From positions 27,162,792-27,226,791 of the forward strand of contig OY726572.1 of NCBI GenBank assembly GCA_963383645.1: a DNA stretch of 64,000 nt, read 5' to 3'. Source of the DNA: Muscardinus avellanarius (lineage: Eukaryota; Chordata; Mammalia; Rodentia; Gliridae). Positions within the stretch are counted from its first letter, which is position 1; the number at the start of each line of letters is the position of its first letter. Made by a program: the position numbers and the translations under genes. The notes below the pieces were generated by a model that searched no databases, was not told the DNA's origin, and saw nothing but the letters and a program-made list of their open reading frames with translations. Shown here in pieces: positions 24,392 to 37,200 of the stretch.

Positions 24392-25369
24392 ACCATTCTG
24401 AAGGGAAAAATAGATGTGCTTAGCTTTTGAGAAAAATCGGTATTACTGAGAAATTAACAGAAAAGTATGAGCTCATCAAAGCAGAGTGTACCCTGATTAC
24501 ATGGCTGAAAGTACATTTGAAAAAAGTCTCAGTGCTTCTGTCACAGGGCTTTGAGTGAAGATGTGATGCCTGCCGGTGCCACATGGCAGGAAAAAGATGG
24601 CCAGATAGATAGATGTGGCTGTTGGTGCGGTGTGCTGCTGTCTTTCAAAGTCTTTTGCCATGGTGGTGAAATATGAATATCTTGCTTATGTAAGGAGCAG
24701 AAAGATTAAATTTTGCTCAGAAATGTGCTCTTTGATTTTTACAAAATCTCCTCCATCCTGACTGTACGAGTGTTATTGGGGGTGGAGCTGAGCCTAAAGC
24801 TATGATGAAAAACTAGTTTTATCCTGACCAAATGTTGGAATTATTGTAATACTTTTCACACTGGTTACTTTCCTAAATTGAGTCCATAAATGCCATGACT
24901 CGATGAGAAGTCTAAAGAAAAATGCTAATAAAACATAGAACTAAGGACTCTTGGCTTCTCGCTTAGGCAGTAGCCTCCATTCATGAGGGCAGGGTCGGCA
25001 GAGGGTAGAGGGGAGCGTATGGCCCTTTCTCCCTTCCTGTGGCCTGAGATATGTGCTCTTAGCACCAGGGCCCTCCCAGATGAGGTGAACTTGGGCCTAG
25101 GCAACAGCCTTCGTCCTCCTCTAGAGGTGTAGCTGGGCAGTGTTGGAGGGCAGAGCCGGTTCTCTCAGAGCCCTGCTCACTCCGTGAGCAGGGAGCTTCA
25201 TCGGGGGTGCTGATCACATTTATTGAAGCTTGGCCTCCTTCAGGTGGAATAAGTCATTAACACCAGGCACTTCCTAAGCCATCTGGGTTTCCCTTCAGTG
25301 TCCCTCACAAGTCCTCCTTTGGCGTCATCTGAGAAAGGTTTAATTGAGTGTGAGGGAGTCTGGTTGTCT

Positions 25370-25460
25370 CCCGGGGCTCTAACATGGCTGCTCTCGTGGC
25401 CGCCCTCGCCAGACCATACCAGTGTCAACAGCAGAGGCTGTCGCCGGAGGTGTCGCGCAC
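25370..25460. other. CpG-dense intronic segment
   Basis: Eight CpGs fall in about 100 bp (CTCGTGGCCGCCCTCGCC, then TGTCGCCGGAGGTGTCGCG). No repeat is recognised. This could be a regulatory element, but nothing proves it. Confidence 0.4.
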
Positions 25461-26984
25461 ATCCCAGTGATAGGTACTGGCACTCTGAAGTGTCAGCTGG
25501 TCTCCTTCCAGCAGCCGCTGCCAGAATGACTTCGTGCAAGGGCCCTCTTGCCTGAAGTCAGGAAAGAACAGTGAAGACAGGGATAAGATCCAAAGGGGGA
25601 GAACATGTCTGCCTGTCACTGGGCTTCTGCCAGCAAAGGGGAGGGTGCTGGTTTTACTTGGATTAGGAATATGGGACCGAGACATTAGGTTAACCAAAAT
25701 ATAGATTCTTAGAACTAGAGTGGATACTCCAGAGAATGGGTGGGATCCAGATACTATCCTTCGTCTAGCAGAGTTCTTTTGGGAACCTACGAGCCTGTGG
25801 GCTTAAGCGTTTGCTCTCCCTGACCTGTTCAATGGATAAGTAAATCTGGAATTTTTCACTGGTTTTCCTCAGCCCCCTTCCTTCAGATGTTTTCTCATTT
25901 TATTGGCAATGAAAATGCCTTTATCATGACATGGAATATCAAATTTTCATATTTTATACCTTAGGGAATACTAAAATAATATGCCTTTTAATTATTAGAT
26001 TCCTGTTTTTATGTACAAGAGTAGGCATGGAAAATAATTATGGACCAGCTCAGCATGGGCATGTGAAGCCACTTCTAATATTGGCAAAGCCAGCAAGATT
26101 TTATGGTCATTGTATTTGAAGATGACAGCTCTGAGCATGTTGGGAGTAGTTTTAAGAGTCTATGACTTGAGTCAAAGGTTGATTTAGGCTCTGTACATTA
26201 TATGTACAAAGGTTCACAGCTGCTATTTCTAGGATCTGATGTTATTTCTTGGTTCTGTGAAATCCCTTGGGATTGAGATTTGCTAAACTGAAGTAGAATC
26301 ATTTTGATTACTTAAAAAAAAACCCCTCTGGAATTTGCCCCTTACATAAAGTTGTAGTATTAAGTCGCATTGCCCTGTGTCGAGACAATAAAATTCTCCC
26401 CTGCTCTCTGCCCTACACCTTCCCCAGCATGATGTAGTGCTATTTTTTCTTTCTTGTCTTTCCAGATTTTCCTTCCTCTTCTGTCTCCTTTTATGTATTA
26501 AAAATTTATATATAAAGCTGAAGATTCTGTTTCATTGAGGTCACTTCAGGAGACTCAGCATTTATTATAGTGATACTGCCTTTGTGTCTCGACATGTCTG
26601 GTTTGAAGGAATTGTTTCAGAGCCAGAAAAAAATTTTCATTTCACTGTTAGTCAGCTTACTCCTTTACTTTTAATGAATCTGGAGATTTCCAATGGTCGA
26701 GTAAACTCCAGTGAGCGGGGATTTGCCATCATTGAGGATAATCAAAATGTATCTTCAGCTCTGAAGAGGATTCTAAAATTTGATTTTGAGCATAGGCAGC
26801 AGTGCTTCAAGATGACCATTTTGCAGAGGACTGGTTTAGAATGGGCGAGCTTCGATGGAGTCAAGAATGCGGTCTTAACATTCTGTGGCTTTGGGGCAGG
26901 CCTCTTAGTAAAACAGTGCATTTTTATAAAATTGATAGATGACAGAGAACTTTCACATGTATGACCATATTTGACTTTAAAAAT

Positions 26985-27110
26985 AATAAGAGAGACAGGA
27001 AAAGTAGGTATTCTTGTCTCCTATCTACTTAAGTGAAACTTGAGGCTCAGAGGGGTTGGGACTGGCTTATGTAGCTATATCCAAGTCTGTAGCTCTTGTT
27101 TTATTTTAGC
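26985..27110 (-). repeat. MIR fossil, antisense
   Basis: GTAGGTATTCTTGTCTCCTA, then GAAACTTGAGGCTCAGAGGG, matches the reverse MIR core. Confidence 0.65.
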
Positions 27111-27349
27111 AAATTCACCATATCTCTGGTTCTGAGTTATTCATTTTTAAAACAACTGGATTGGCTGAGAAGACTAGCAGGGCATTTTTTGAGTCCTGAA
27201 ACCCTCTGACTATAATGATTTTGACATCTTTCCTTTTATCCATAATCTTAGACACCCCTGATACTGATATATGCATAAGACATATGGATGGAACAATCTA
27301 TACAAACATCAAATATACTGAATACTTATCCTGGTTTCTCAAAGCTAGC

Positions 27350-27590
27350 CTGCCATGAGCGATTTCTCTCAAATGTCAGTTCCTCCAGAAAGCTTTCTAG
27401 TATTTCTTCAACCCACTTGGCTCTGTCTCCCCTACATTCTTATTAGAATTAGAATCAGACCATTTTAACTTTATCATCTTGAAGTTGTTGCTTTTGTACT
27501 TCTTTGCCCTTCACCACAAACTTGTGGTTTTCATGAGGGCAGGATCACTTACAAATTGAGCTCCATACTGAATGGATTGCCAGTAAAATA
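27350..27590 (+). repeat. L2 3' fossil, sense
   Basis: CAAATGTCAGTTCCTCCAGA, then TTTTCATGAGGGCAGGATCA, matches the L2 3' region. Confidence 0.6.
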
Positions 27591-27764
27591 TTCTTACTAG
27601 TCAGCTTAGGCTAGGTTGTGCTGCAATAACAAATAACCCAAACAGAAGGTTACATGTCGTGTGTGCTAGATAGGTGACAGGTGAGCAGAGGGTCCTGTTC
27701 TACATATTTTTCAGGGACTTAGGTTGAGTAATACCACATTACTGATATACTATTATTCACATAT

Positions 27765-28095
27765 TAGAACCTTAACTCCAAGCATATATGTCTTTAGAGA
27801 CAGAACCTAAAAGGAGATAAAATAAGTGGAATCATATGGGTGGGACTCTGGCATGATCAGATTAGTGTCCTAGGAGGAAGGGACATTAAAGAGTTTTCAC
27901 TCTCCATCTTCCTTCACACTCACAGTGAAGAGGTCATGATTGCACATAGCCAGCTGGATGTGCCTACCAGTCCCAAACTGACCATGTTGGTAACTTGGCC
28001 TTGGCCTGCCAGCCTCCAGAATGGTGAGGAAATACACGCCTGTTGTTGAAGCCACCCAGCCTTGTTATTTTGTTTTGGCGGCCCAAGCTCTAAGT
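27765..28095 (+). mobile_element. MLT1-type MaLR LTR, sense
   Basis: CTTAACTCCAAGCATATATG, GGGTGGGACTCTGGCATGAT, CCTGCCAGCCTCCAGAATGG and GTTGAAGCCACCCAGCC follow the MLT1 LTR order. It is diverged, with no internal sequence. Confidence 0.7.
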
Positions 28096-28238
28096 CAATT
28101 AGGGAGCTGGAAAGTTTGGGGATACAAATGGCTCTTTGGTGAGCATAATTGTTCTTGCCACAAGTGGTAGGGCACTGGACATGACAGATATAGTTCCCAG
28201 CTCCCAAGGATATAAATGAACCTGTTACTTTTATTTGT

Positions 28239-28340
28239 GGCTTTCAGTTTTTCTACATGACTTGCAACCAAACCACAGCTAATTAGTAGTTTTAAGTTCT
28301 GTGTATTTGGTTGAAACATAAAAAAAAAAAACTGAAAGCT
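28239..28340. repeat. Imperfect inverted repeat (hairpin-forming)
   Basis: CTTTCAGTTTTT at 28241-28252 is complementary to AAAAACTGAAAG ending at 28338. The inner CAACCAAA..CACAG pairs with CTGTG..TTTGGTTG. The loop is about 20 nt. Confidence 0.7.
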
Positions 28341-28603
28341 AAACCAAATGAGAGACACGTGTTATAATTTCACATAGCGCTACAAGGCCTAAAATATTTT
28401 TGTTCCTTTCATAATCTCTATATAGACATAAAAGAGAACTGGCAAGCAGTGAAGCTAAACAGAAAATTTCTCTCAATGTAGTTTTAGAAATCAGCATTGG
28501 GGAAAACAGGCTTTTAAGCTTATCATGTTGGAGGTAATCTGGTCTGCATAATAATGATGCCTATATGCACACCTTTATTTCCTCTTTCAACATGGATCTT
28601 TCT

Positions 28604-28776
28604 GCTAGGCACAGTATTGTACACCTACAATCCCAGTACTTGGGAGGCTGAGACTGGAAGATAGATTTGAAGACAGTCTCAATAACTTAGACCCTTTTTC
28701 AGAATAAAAAATAGGGCTAAAGGTATAGCTTGGAGGTATAATGCCCCTGGGTTTAATCCTCAGTACCAAAACAAAA
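28604..28776 (+). mobile_element. B1-ID SINE, sense
   Basis: Shortened 7SL-like half, linker AAAAAATAGGGC and ID half ending in TAATCCTCAGTACC. Confidence 0.85.
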
Positions 28777-30050
28777 CAACCATGGTTTTTTTTTAAGACA
28801 CATCCCTGGGAATGGAACTTAAAGTCTGTTTGATCTGCTCGCCATCTAGTTCTGTGATTGATGATGTGACTTGTGTTGTTTTGCCTCAGAAGAAAGGCTA
28901 CCAGGAATTATGATGTCAGAATAGAATCATGGCAATACTTTATTATTCTTTTGGCAATTTCGGTAGAGTAAAAACACACATGTCTGAGCCTGGCTGACTT
29001 GACTCTTGAAATGCTTAAAACACTGTAAAGGTGGAGAAAATAGGCAGCCCAGATTTGATCCTTTCTTTAGAAAAGATGTCAAGTAGAATTATAAAGTTTC
29101 ATGCTTACAGGGTGGTTTTTTTTTTTTTTTTACTTTGTATGTTAACTTTAAAAAAAATTTTTTTACCTTAGAGTAACTTTAAAAATGCCATTTCATAAAC
29201 TAAAGTAGTTGCCTGGAATTCCTTGAAACCCATGGTTTGGCTTCAGCAGGTTTTAAACAAATACACTGTCAGAAATCGACGGGGATACATTTCCCGCACT
29301 TAATGCCCCAGTCACAGGAGATACTTTATAAAATCAATACCCAGAAATATCAGAGGATTATGATTGTATCAGATACCTCAAATGCCTAACGTTGTTTTAA
29401 TTACTCTAATAAAAGAAAGCTGGGTGGACTAAAAAAAAAAAAAACTTTGCCTCTAAAGAATGTTCTGCTCAAGCCAAAGCAAATTTTTTTTTTACAAGTT
29501 CTTTTAGAAAATCTGGAAGTATTTAAGCGTTTTCCTCTTCTTTTTATGAGACAATGCCTGTTACCCTGCCAGTGCTTCATCATACAGAATTCTCCTCTGT
29601 GATAGCGGACCTGCAGGTCATGTTGATGGCGGTGTTGCTCTGATTGGGTTAGCGATAGGGTTCAGAGATTTGGAACTTTCTCCTCTTGGCACATGGAAGT
29701 AAACATACTCAGTGTTCTAGTGCAGGGACACAGAAGAGCCCAAGAGGCTTTCCAGCCTAATTTGGAGCCATAGTCTAATGAGAAGCTATAAGAATGCCAT
29801 TTTGGATGGAAGGTTGGATAGGAGTCACTTGTCCAGAGGAGATGTGTTTCTATCCTAGTGAAGACATAACTCATAGGAGCAAAGAAGAGCTGGGCAGAAG
29901 TTTGGATTCATCTAGTCTCCTATTTCTGGTCTTACTGAGGGTGTAGCTTTTGTTTGCCAGAATACCTCAAGGTTTTGTGTCAGAATATGGGAGTAGCGTG
30001 CTTCTGAGTGTGAATAGAGGTGAGGATGTGCTCTCATGGGTGGATAATTT

Positions 30051-30269
30051 GTGTGTGGTGGTGGGGGCACTGGGGATTGAACCCAGGTGCATTCTACCTC
30101 TGAATCACACTCCCGGTCCTTTTTATTTTATAATTTTTTATTTTGAGACAGTTTCTCACTTAGTTGCAGAGGGCCTGGCTAAGTTGCGTAGGCTGGCTGC
30201 AAACCTGTGATTCCCCCTGTCTCAGCCTCCCACTTACTGTGATTACAGGCATGCACCATATACCTGGCC
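30051..30269 (-). mobile_element. B1-ID SINE, antisense
   Basis: Perfect 16-bp target-site duplication CATGGGTGGATAATTT at 30035-30050 and 30270-30285. Confidence 0.95.
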
Positions 30270-31024
30270 CATGGGTGGATAATTTATAGTACTGGACAGT
30301 GTACAGTGTGGATTGATGGACAACAGTGTGGTTTTTGTGTGCATGCCTTTGACATCTTCATCTCTGTGGTCATCTTGAACAATTCCTTGCCTATTGATAA
30401 TAGCATATATGTAGTTATAATTACTCATTATAATCTAGAAGGAAGCTATTCAAGTGCTGTCCCTGTGCTCTCTTATTTGTGTGTATAGGATAACAGGAAA
30501 GTTCTTGCATGTGGTAGGTCAAGAAAAGGAGCCTCTTTATAGTTATTGCTGATCAAGTTGGTCCAAGTAAAGGTATGAGAATTGAATTAGGAAAAATGTG
30601 GATCATGGGATCTGGTGTACCAGCCTGGTATCTGGATGTGTCTAAAAATAAAGATTCATGTTGAAAGAGGAAACAAAGGTGTGCATGTAGGCATGGTGAT
30701 TATTACTCTGTCAACCAGGTCACCACCAACATGGTAACATTAAGACCTGTTTTCCCCAGTGCTTTATTTCTATGACTGCATCTGGCACATTGTGGAATCA
30801 TGGTTTCTAGGTAGAAGGATTGGACTAAGCAGAATGTGCAGATCCCAGGATCTGGTGTAGGGGACATCTAAGGAACACTCGTGTTCACAGGGTTCATGCG
30901 TCTTCACAGGGACATCTTCGGAACACTGTCCTGACACAGGAAGCCTCTCCACCATCGCTCCCTGGCTGCCCTCAGCCCTGTGCTCAGAGAAATCAGAGCA
31001 TTTAGACAGAGAAAGGAATAGTAG

Positions 31025-31170
31025 TGATTTGTCTGTCTTAACATTTTTGCTGATGAGAATACTAACATCCAGAGACCTAAGTTGATTTGCTTAATGTCCC
31101 GTTTTGAGTTCGTGGCAGGTGGGGAATAAAAGGGAGGCTTTCTGGTTCCTAGCCCAGTGTGCTTTCTCTA
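31025..31170 (-). repeat. MIR fossil, antisense
   Basis: GCTGATGAGAATACTAACAT, then CAGAGACCTAAGTTGATTTG, follows the reverse MIR core. Confidence 0.5.
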
Positions 31171-32145
31171 TTCTACTCTGGCCTTAAGCCATCTTTTCTT
31201 GGGATAGAGATTTACAAGAAACCACTGCTATCTAAATCCCAAAGGACAGGTATAGTATCCGAGGCCTGTCTTAGCTAGAGAATCCCAGAGTCTGTGGTGT
31301 TTGTGATCCAGGTGCCATGGGTCCCTGAGGGGAGAGGATACCTTTGGCATCAATATGTAGCACCATGATGATAGTAATCTTGATGTCCCCAAGATGAGTC
31401 ATTGGGCTTAAACACTGATATTAATAAGTGGGATTATTATAATTCAGTAATATCATGGACCTCTTAAACAGAATTAAGCTTATATAGTTCCAAATCTTCC
31501 ACAACATATATTTACTAGACATTTATTCTTTATCAGATAGAGCACTTTTGAGAAAACCTAAATGGTCTCAGCAAGATCTTAAGAATATCTTCTTTTCTTT
31601 TTAATATTTAGCTTAAGTGTTTATTTTTACACATTCCTTCTCCATAAATTGAATCTGATGTTGTATATTGTTTATTAGATTACCTGGAAAGGGGCCTCGT
31701 GTTGATTGGGCGCCCAGTGGTGTTGGCCATCGGGCTTTCTCATGCAAAGTCGGTGTCCTGTGTATGGATGGTGGCCCTGCCCTTAGCTAGAGCTGCTCTC
31801 GGCAGTTTCTTTCCCTATAGCACCATTGAGTCACTGCCTAGACAGAGTCCTGCTTACTCTTGCAAAGGTTACAGTGAATCAGACTTCTAGTTTATTTCAT
31901 ATTTTCCCTCAGTGCAGTCTCTAAGATTATTTTTAAAAAGCTGTATTCTAACTTTTTAAGCTTTGTTTATTTGTTCCTTTGGTTCACTGCCTTATTCTAT
32001 TTGGGGAAAAATATGTTCCTTATTAAGCTTCAAGTGTTTTGTACTTCATTATGTAATAGTTCCTGATAAAAAATGAAATTAGTTATATGTGACAAAGTTA
32101 ATTTATAAGAGCAATTAATTAATTAATTAGCTTATTATTTAATTA

Positions 32146-32326
32146 ATTGTGGTACAGGGGGTTGAACCCAGGTATATTCTACCTCTGAGCTAAACCCCAG
32201 CTCTTTTTATTTTTTTTTTAGTTTGAAACAGGGTCTTGCTAAGATGCCAAGGCTGACTACCAACCTGTGATCTTCCTGTCTCAGCTTCCCAGGTGCTGGG
32301 ATTACCACCATGTCTCATCACTCAGT
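32146..32326 (-). mobile_element. B1-ID SINE, antisense
   Basis: AT-rich (TAAT)n tail side, then GGTACAGGGGGTTGAACCC, and the reverse 7SL-like half. It adjoins a second SINE. Confidence 0.85.
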
Positions 32327-32334
32327 GCTGAGGG

Positions 32335-32556
32335 TTTTTTTTGTTTTGTTTTGTTTTAAGTCTGGGGATAGAACCCGGGGGCATTCAATCTCCAAGCTAT
32401 ACTCCCTGACCTATTTTTTATTCTTTATTTTGAAACAGGGTCTCACTAAGTTATGGAGGGTCTCACTAAGTAGCTGAGGCTGTCCGCGAATCGCAACCCT
32501 CCTGTCTCAGCCTCCTGAATGCTGGGATTACAGGCGTGCGCCACCATGTCTGGCGC
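32335..32556 (-). mobile_element. B1-ID SINE, antisense
   Basis: (TTTTG)n tail side followed by both reverse halves. Flanks CAGTGCTGAGG and CAGTGCTAAGT suggest a target-site duplication next to the previous SINE. Confidence 0.9.
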
Positions 32557-32779
32557 AGTGCTAAGTTTTTAATTGATAAAAATTGTAAACTCTGTCTGAG
32601 AGATGTGTTTTGAGCTGTCTTTCCCTTTATATATTTATAGGGAGATCTAAGAGCAACCGTAATCACAGCTTAGCTTTGAGTATCAGAAACATGTCATGGT
32701 ATTACCTCAAAATAGAGGTTAAAGTATGATATTCTCCATCCAGTTGAGGTTCTAACAAGCACATTTTCCTGTACTCTGT

Positions 32780-32991
32780 TTTTTTTTTTTTTTTTTGGTG
32801 GTACTGGGGTTCCTGGAAGCCCTTCTACTTCTGGGCTACACTCCCAGACCTATTTTCACATTTTTATTTGGAAACAGGGTCTCCTAAACCAGCACGCGCG
32901 GCTGGCTTCGAACCTGCGCGATCCTCCTGTCTCTGCCTCCCAAGCGCGGGGATTACAAGCGTGTGCCACCACGCCCAGCCTCTGTTAAGTT
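32780..32991 (-). mobile_element. Variant (TTCCTGG-type) B1-ID SINE, antisense
   Basis: Poly(T), then GGTACTGGGGTTCCTGGAAG, and reverse 7SL-like half with CAAGCGCGGGGATTACAAGC. Flanked by CTCTGTT. Confidence 0.93.
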
Positions 32992-33920
32992 TTGACAACC
33001 AAATTAAGATTTTCAGAATTAACATTTTATACCGCATCGCTTGTGTTTGTTTTGTGCTATAAGAGTGGTGGCGTGGATGTATTCCTAGAGTCACTCTGGT
33101 GATTCTTGAATGGCCTAACCTTATGAAGCAGAGTATTAATGGAAATGGAGATGGAAAGGGTGGATGAGCTATTTTCATACACACACTTTTCTGGTGTCAT
33201 GGTCAGTGTACCAGCAAATCAGTCAGGACCAGCTCTACGTCATTTTCTTTCTTTCTGTCTCATTTCCATAAAACTAGAAAGCAGAGGCTCAGATGGGGTG
33301 AGCACCACTGGAGCTAGAGAAAAGAGGGAAGAGACAAGACTAAAGGAGCTGGTTAGGGGCACATCTGCTCGGAGCCAGCTCTGTTACAGATGTGACACCA
33401 GAGAAGCATGTGAGTTGGTCTCTAGTGTGTGATCGTCTGCGTTTCTTATAAGGAATAATGGAACCTATCAATACGTAGGCACCATGGAATCTTACAGCTG
33501 GCAGAAACCAAAGAGATCATTTGTGCCATGTCCTGGGCACTCCTGAGAGAGACAGCTCATGAGACTCAGCTCCTAGTGGAGATGTCAGCAGCTTTCATTG
33601 TTGGGGAGCCTCAACTGTTGAAATGATGTTCTGCTTTGTGAGTTGAATCCTCTTCCTCTGTGATCAGTGGCCCATAATCCTACTGATTTCTTCATTGTGC
33701 GAGAAGTTCCGTCTCACTCGACATAGCCGCTACCATGCCTACATCTTGTCTTTCTTCAGTTGATGCTCCCAGGACCTGGCTGCCAGACCTACATTGTTCT
33801 GTTCGCCCTGTCTTCTTTGCCTCACGCATTTGCCGAGTCATAGCATGGACACCTGGGGTTGTAGCATCCCTTAACCTGAAGCCCAAGGTTGTGTGAGCTT
33901 TTGGAGGAGTTACAGCACAT

Positions 33921-34137
33921 GTTTTTTTTTTTTTTTGCGGGTCTGGGGATGGAATCCAGGGGTATTCGACCTCCGAGCTACAGCCGCTGCCCTATTTTTT
34001 ATTCTTTATTTTGAAACTGGGTCTCACTGAGTTGCAGAGGGCCTCACCAAGTAGCTGAGGCTGTCCGCGAACTGCGATCCCCAGGTCTCAGCCTCCCGAA
34101 TGCTGGGATTACAAGCGTGCGCCACCTCGCCCAGCTT
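33921..34137 (-). mobile_element. B1-ID SINE, antisense
   Basis: Poly(T), then GCGGGTCTGGGGATGGAATC, and a complete reverse 7SL-like half. An unrelated A-run lies downstream at 34328-34352. Confidence 0.92.
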
Positions 34138-35929
34138 TAGCACATTTCTTATTTGATAGGATAGATTATTTTTTGTTTCTGACTTGACATAGCTCAGTAT
34201 TGGGTTGAGAATTTAATACATTTCTCCTGGATTGTTGATACGCAAGGTGCATCTAGAAATGATAGGCTTCCTCTAACATGTGATAAACCACTCACATGGG
34301 AGCAATTGCATTTTTGCTTTTAACTTGTAAAAAAAAAAAAAAAAAAAAAAACTCTATCTCTGTAAAGGAATGTAGCTAGTGTGAGTCTGTGGTCACAGGA
34401 TTATGTCTCTGTGAAAGGCAGAGCCGGCCAGTCTTACAAAAGGACATTCTGAATTCTAGTCTCAGCATATTGTTAGTTGTTCTCACCAGCGTGGCTTTTG
34501 GTATGGGAAAGCAAAGATCTTCCCTCTGTCATCTTTTCCCCAAGTTCTTCCTATGTGCAGGTGAGATCTAATGGTGTTCAGTGGCCTCTTGGGTAGGAGA
34601 CCCGAATAGGGCTCCCAAGATCTCTCCTTGACAGGTGGCATTTGTGGCTGTACACTGAAGTCTTTTCATACTTAACTAAGTGAAGGGACATATGTAAAGT
34701 GTTGTGCCTCGTCATAACCATGACCTCATCCCTTGGAGCTCACTCTTACACAGTGCAGACCCAGTTTTGAGATGCAGTCACGGTGTCGAGGTACCACCTA
34801 CGCTGCCATTTATTTCGTCGATTTGGCTGGTTTGTGCTGCTCTTGGCTGTGGACCTGAAAAAACAAGACCATGGGTAAAGCAACTCGAATCATGGAATGA
34901 AAACCCGTACCTTCCTGGAGGCCCAGCAGAGAGAAATGATTTATTTTTGCCCTACCAAATAAAACATTCTAGGAATCCAAGGTGAAAATTGGATTTTAAC
35001 TGCTACTAACGTCTTGAGCATATAAAATCAGCAAGTGTTGAGTGTTTTGCTTGATTAAGAGAAGCACCTAAGGAGTCTGGTGCAAGAGAGATCTGCAGAT
35101 GACGTGGACTGGTGTCTTTCGTAAACCCAACTGATTTACAAAACCTGAAATAAACGTGGAGCACTCTTTGGCAGCCAGTGGAGGCCTCTGTGTTTTTATT
35201 TTGTTTTCCAGTCTTACACCTGGATCATTGTTTCTCTTCCTTTTTCTCTTCTTTAAGCGGCAGATTTAAGTCTTCTGTGACTAAGCTTCAGGAGTTCAGA
35301 ACTACCTGGAGTCAGTTGGTCCTCTCTCTCCCTCTCTGTTCCGTGTATTTGAACTGTGCGTGTAAACCCGTTTCCTCTGCTCTGTCTGCTTCTTCAGCCT
35401 GTTCTTTTGGCAGCCTTCACATGGTGTCTGAGGTCTCGCTCACCTGTGGCCCCTGTGCTCCCCCAGCCAGGAAGCCCGCATGGTGCTCGGAGCTCTGTCT
35501 GCAGACAGGCTTCCCCAAGCCAGTGTTGCCTTCTGGCTCATTGGGGTCTCAGTGAATGTGCTTTGCAGAGGCCCCCTTGTCTCTCCCAAGGAAAGTATGG
35601 CAAGCCTCTGTGTGCCCAAGAGCGACTGCCCAGCTTTGTGCAATGTGGTGGTCCTCGACTTTTCGATCCTCACCCACTTCCTCCAAGGTTCTTATCCGCC
35701 CCTTGCCCAGAGCTGAATTTCCTTTTAGGTTTGTCTAAAAACTCTCACCTAGGTCAAAATGTCTATAATACTAATTTCCATTTCAGGGCAGTTCACTTTA
35801 TCCTACAGAGCACCCATGGCACTTATTTCCCTGCAGCTCCCTGCAGAATCTGACAAACAGTAGAGCTCTCACTTGGGACGTCTGGAACAGGGCACTTTTA
35901 TCTATAATAATAATAAGTAATAACAATGA

Positions 35930-36105
35930 TGATAGCACATCTGTGGGTCAGCATACTGCTCAGCCTGTACATACATTTTTCTTTTTACTTTTAATGACCC
36001 TACCAGAAGAATACTATTATGTTCTGCTATAGATAAGAAATGAATATAAGACAATGCTTGTATGAACTTCTGTAGTGAGAATTCATACCAGGCCTCTAAC
36101 TCTGT
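35930..36105 (-). repeat. MIR fossil, antisense
   Basis: TTAATGACCCTACCAGAAGA, then ATACTATTATGTTCTGC, resembles the reverse MIR core. Confidence 0.5.
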
Positions 36106-36121
36106 AACTCCTGAGACACAT

Positions 36122-36131
36122 GCACGTGCGT

Positions 36132-36176
<45 letters not shown>

Positions 36177-36225
36177 GCTGGGGACGGAACCCAGGGTCTC
36201 ATGTATGCTAGGCATGTTTTCTCGG
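36122..36225 (-). mobile_element. (GT)n plus partial ID SINE, antisense
   Basis: (GTGC)n/(GT)n at 36126-36175 is followed by GCTGGGGACGGAACCCAGGG and TCATGTATGCTAGGCATG. The ID is broken off. Confidence 0.75.
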
Positions 36226-36649
36226 CACCTTCAGTGCATGAGTCACATTTTTAACCACTTTCATGTACTGCTTTGGGAGAGCACACAGCTTCCTGTCAAA
36301 ACCATTAAACACCATAAAACCTAAGAACATCAAAGCCATGATGTAACTAGAACTTTATTAACGGAGCTGGGCCTTCTGTGGTTTGATTTTGTTTTATGAG
36401 TTGGGTATGTAGTCACTTAGAGCCTCAATCAACGCTGCATGCCTGGGCTGGGCAGAGAGGAGATACTGCTGCCCGGAGGCCACCAGGTGACTGTCTCCTA
36501 CCTGCCCCCTTGCCAGGGTCACCTTGTGCCTGAACTCTCCCTTACCACAGCTGCTCCTAGCCTGGGGCATGTATACTAATGTCCCTTGGTTTTTCTTAAA
36601 AGGATTGCTTGCCTGAATGCAGGCTTCCTTCCTTCTTCCCTCCTTTATT

Positions 36650-37200
36650 GAGCATTTGCAGTGTGTATTAGGACATAAAGATAGATAAGAGACCTTTGCA
36701 TGTAATGGAAGTGCACAGCAGCGCAGTGGAACTGTGTAGAAAGAGCTGTGGGGTGAAGGGGAGGCAGAAATCACTGGAACTGCAGGGCTGGGAGGCTTCT
36801 CTTAGCCAGGTTTCATTGGGATGAATAGTACTTGGGAAAATCATAAGGGAGAGGCGCTCCAGAAAAAGGAGACCAATCTTGCAAAGACAGCAAGTGCCCT
36901 TTGGCATTTCCCAGAGTGAGAAGATGTGGCCTGAGGTGGGGGGAGAAGGGCCTCGGGTGTCATGCTAGGGAGCGCGCAGTTTTCACACTGGGAAAAGGCA
37001 CCAGAATGATATATAATCAGATTTGTCTTTGGAAAGATGGCTCTGGAAACTGTGGTGAGGATTTGGGAAAGGGTGAGGTGCAGCTAGGCAGAGGGGCCCC
37101 TCAGGTGTGCGGTGAAGGGGTAGTCTGTAGAGAAAGGATGGAGAGTCTGGGAGGTCTCCCTGCACGACTGGCCTTCGGATTTGAGAACAGTACTATTTTC
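36650..37200 (-). repeat. Probable L2 fossil, antisense
   Basis: ATGATATATAATCAGATTTG, then GGAAAGATGGCTCTGGAAAC, and purine-rich flanks resemble the reverse complement of L2. Open frames here are not coding. Confidence 0.5.

Noticed and set aside
26584..26964. 126-codon plus-strand open frame in the large LTBP1 intron
   Set aside because: No recognisable domain or family, no splice or promoter context, and its 3' end runs up to a MIR fossil. Most likely a chance frame.
33480..33560. Weak resemblance to a MIR-associated GGAATC..AGCTGG..AGAGATCAT motif; similar at 44160-44230
   Set aside because: Too short and diverged to assign a family by eye.
35178..35853. Overlapping open frames (up to 165 codons) on both strands
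   Set aside because: Several frames are open at once in a pyrimidine/GC-rich stretch, which reflects base composition. The translations are low in structure and unfamiliar.
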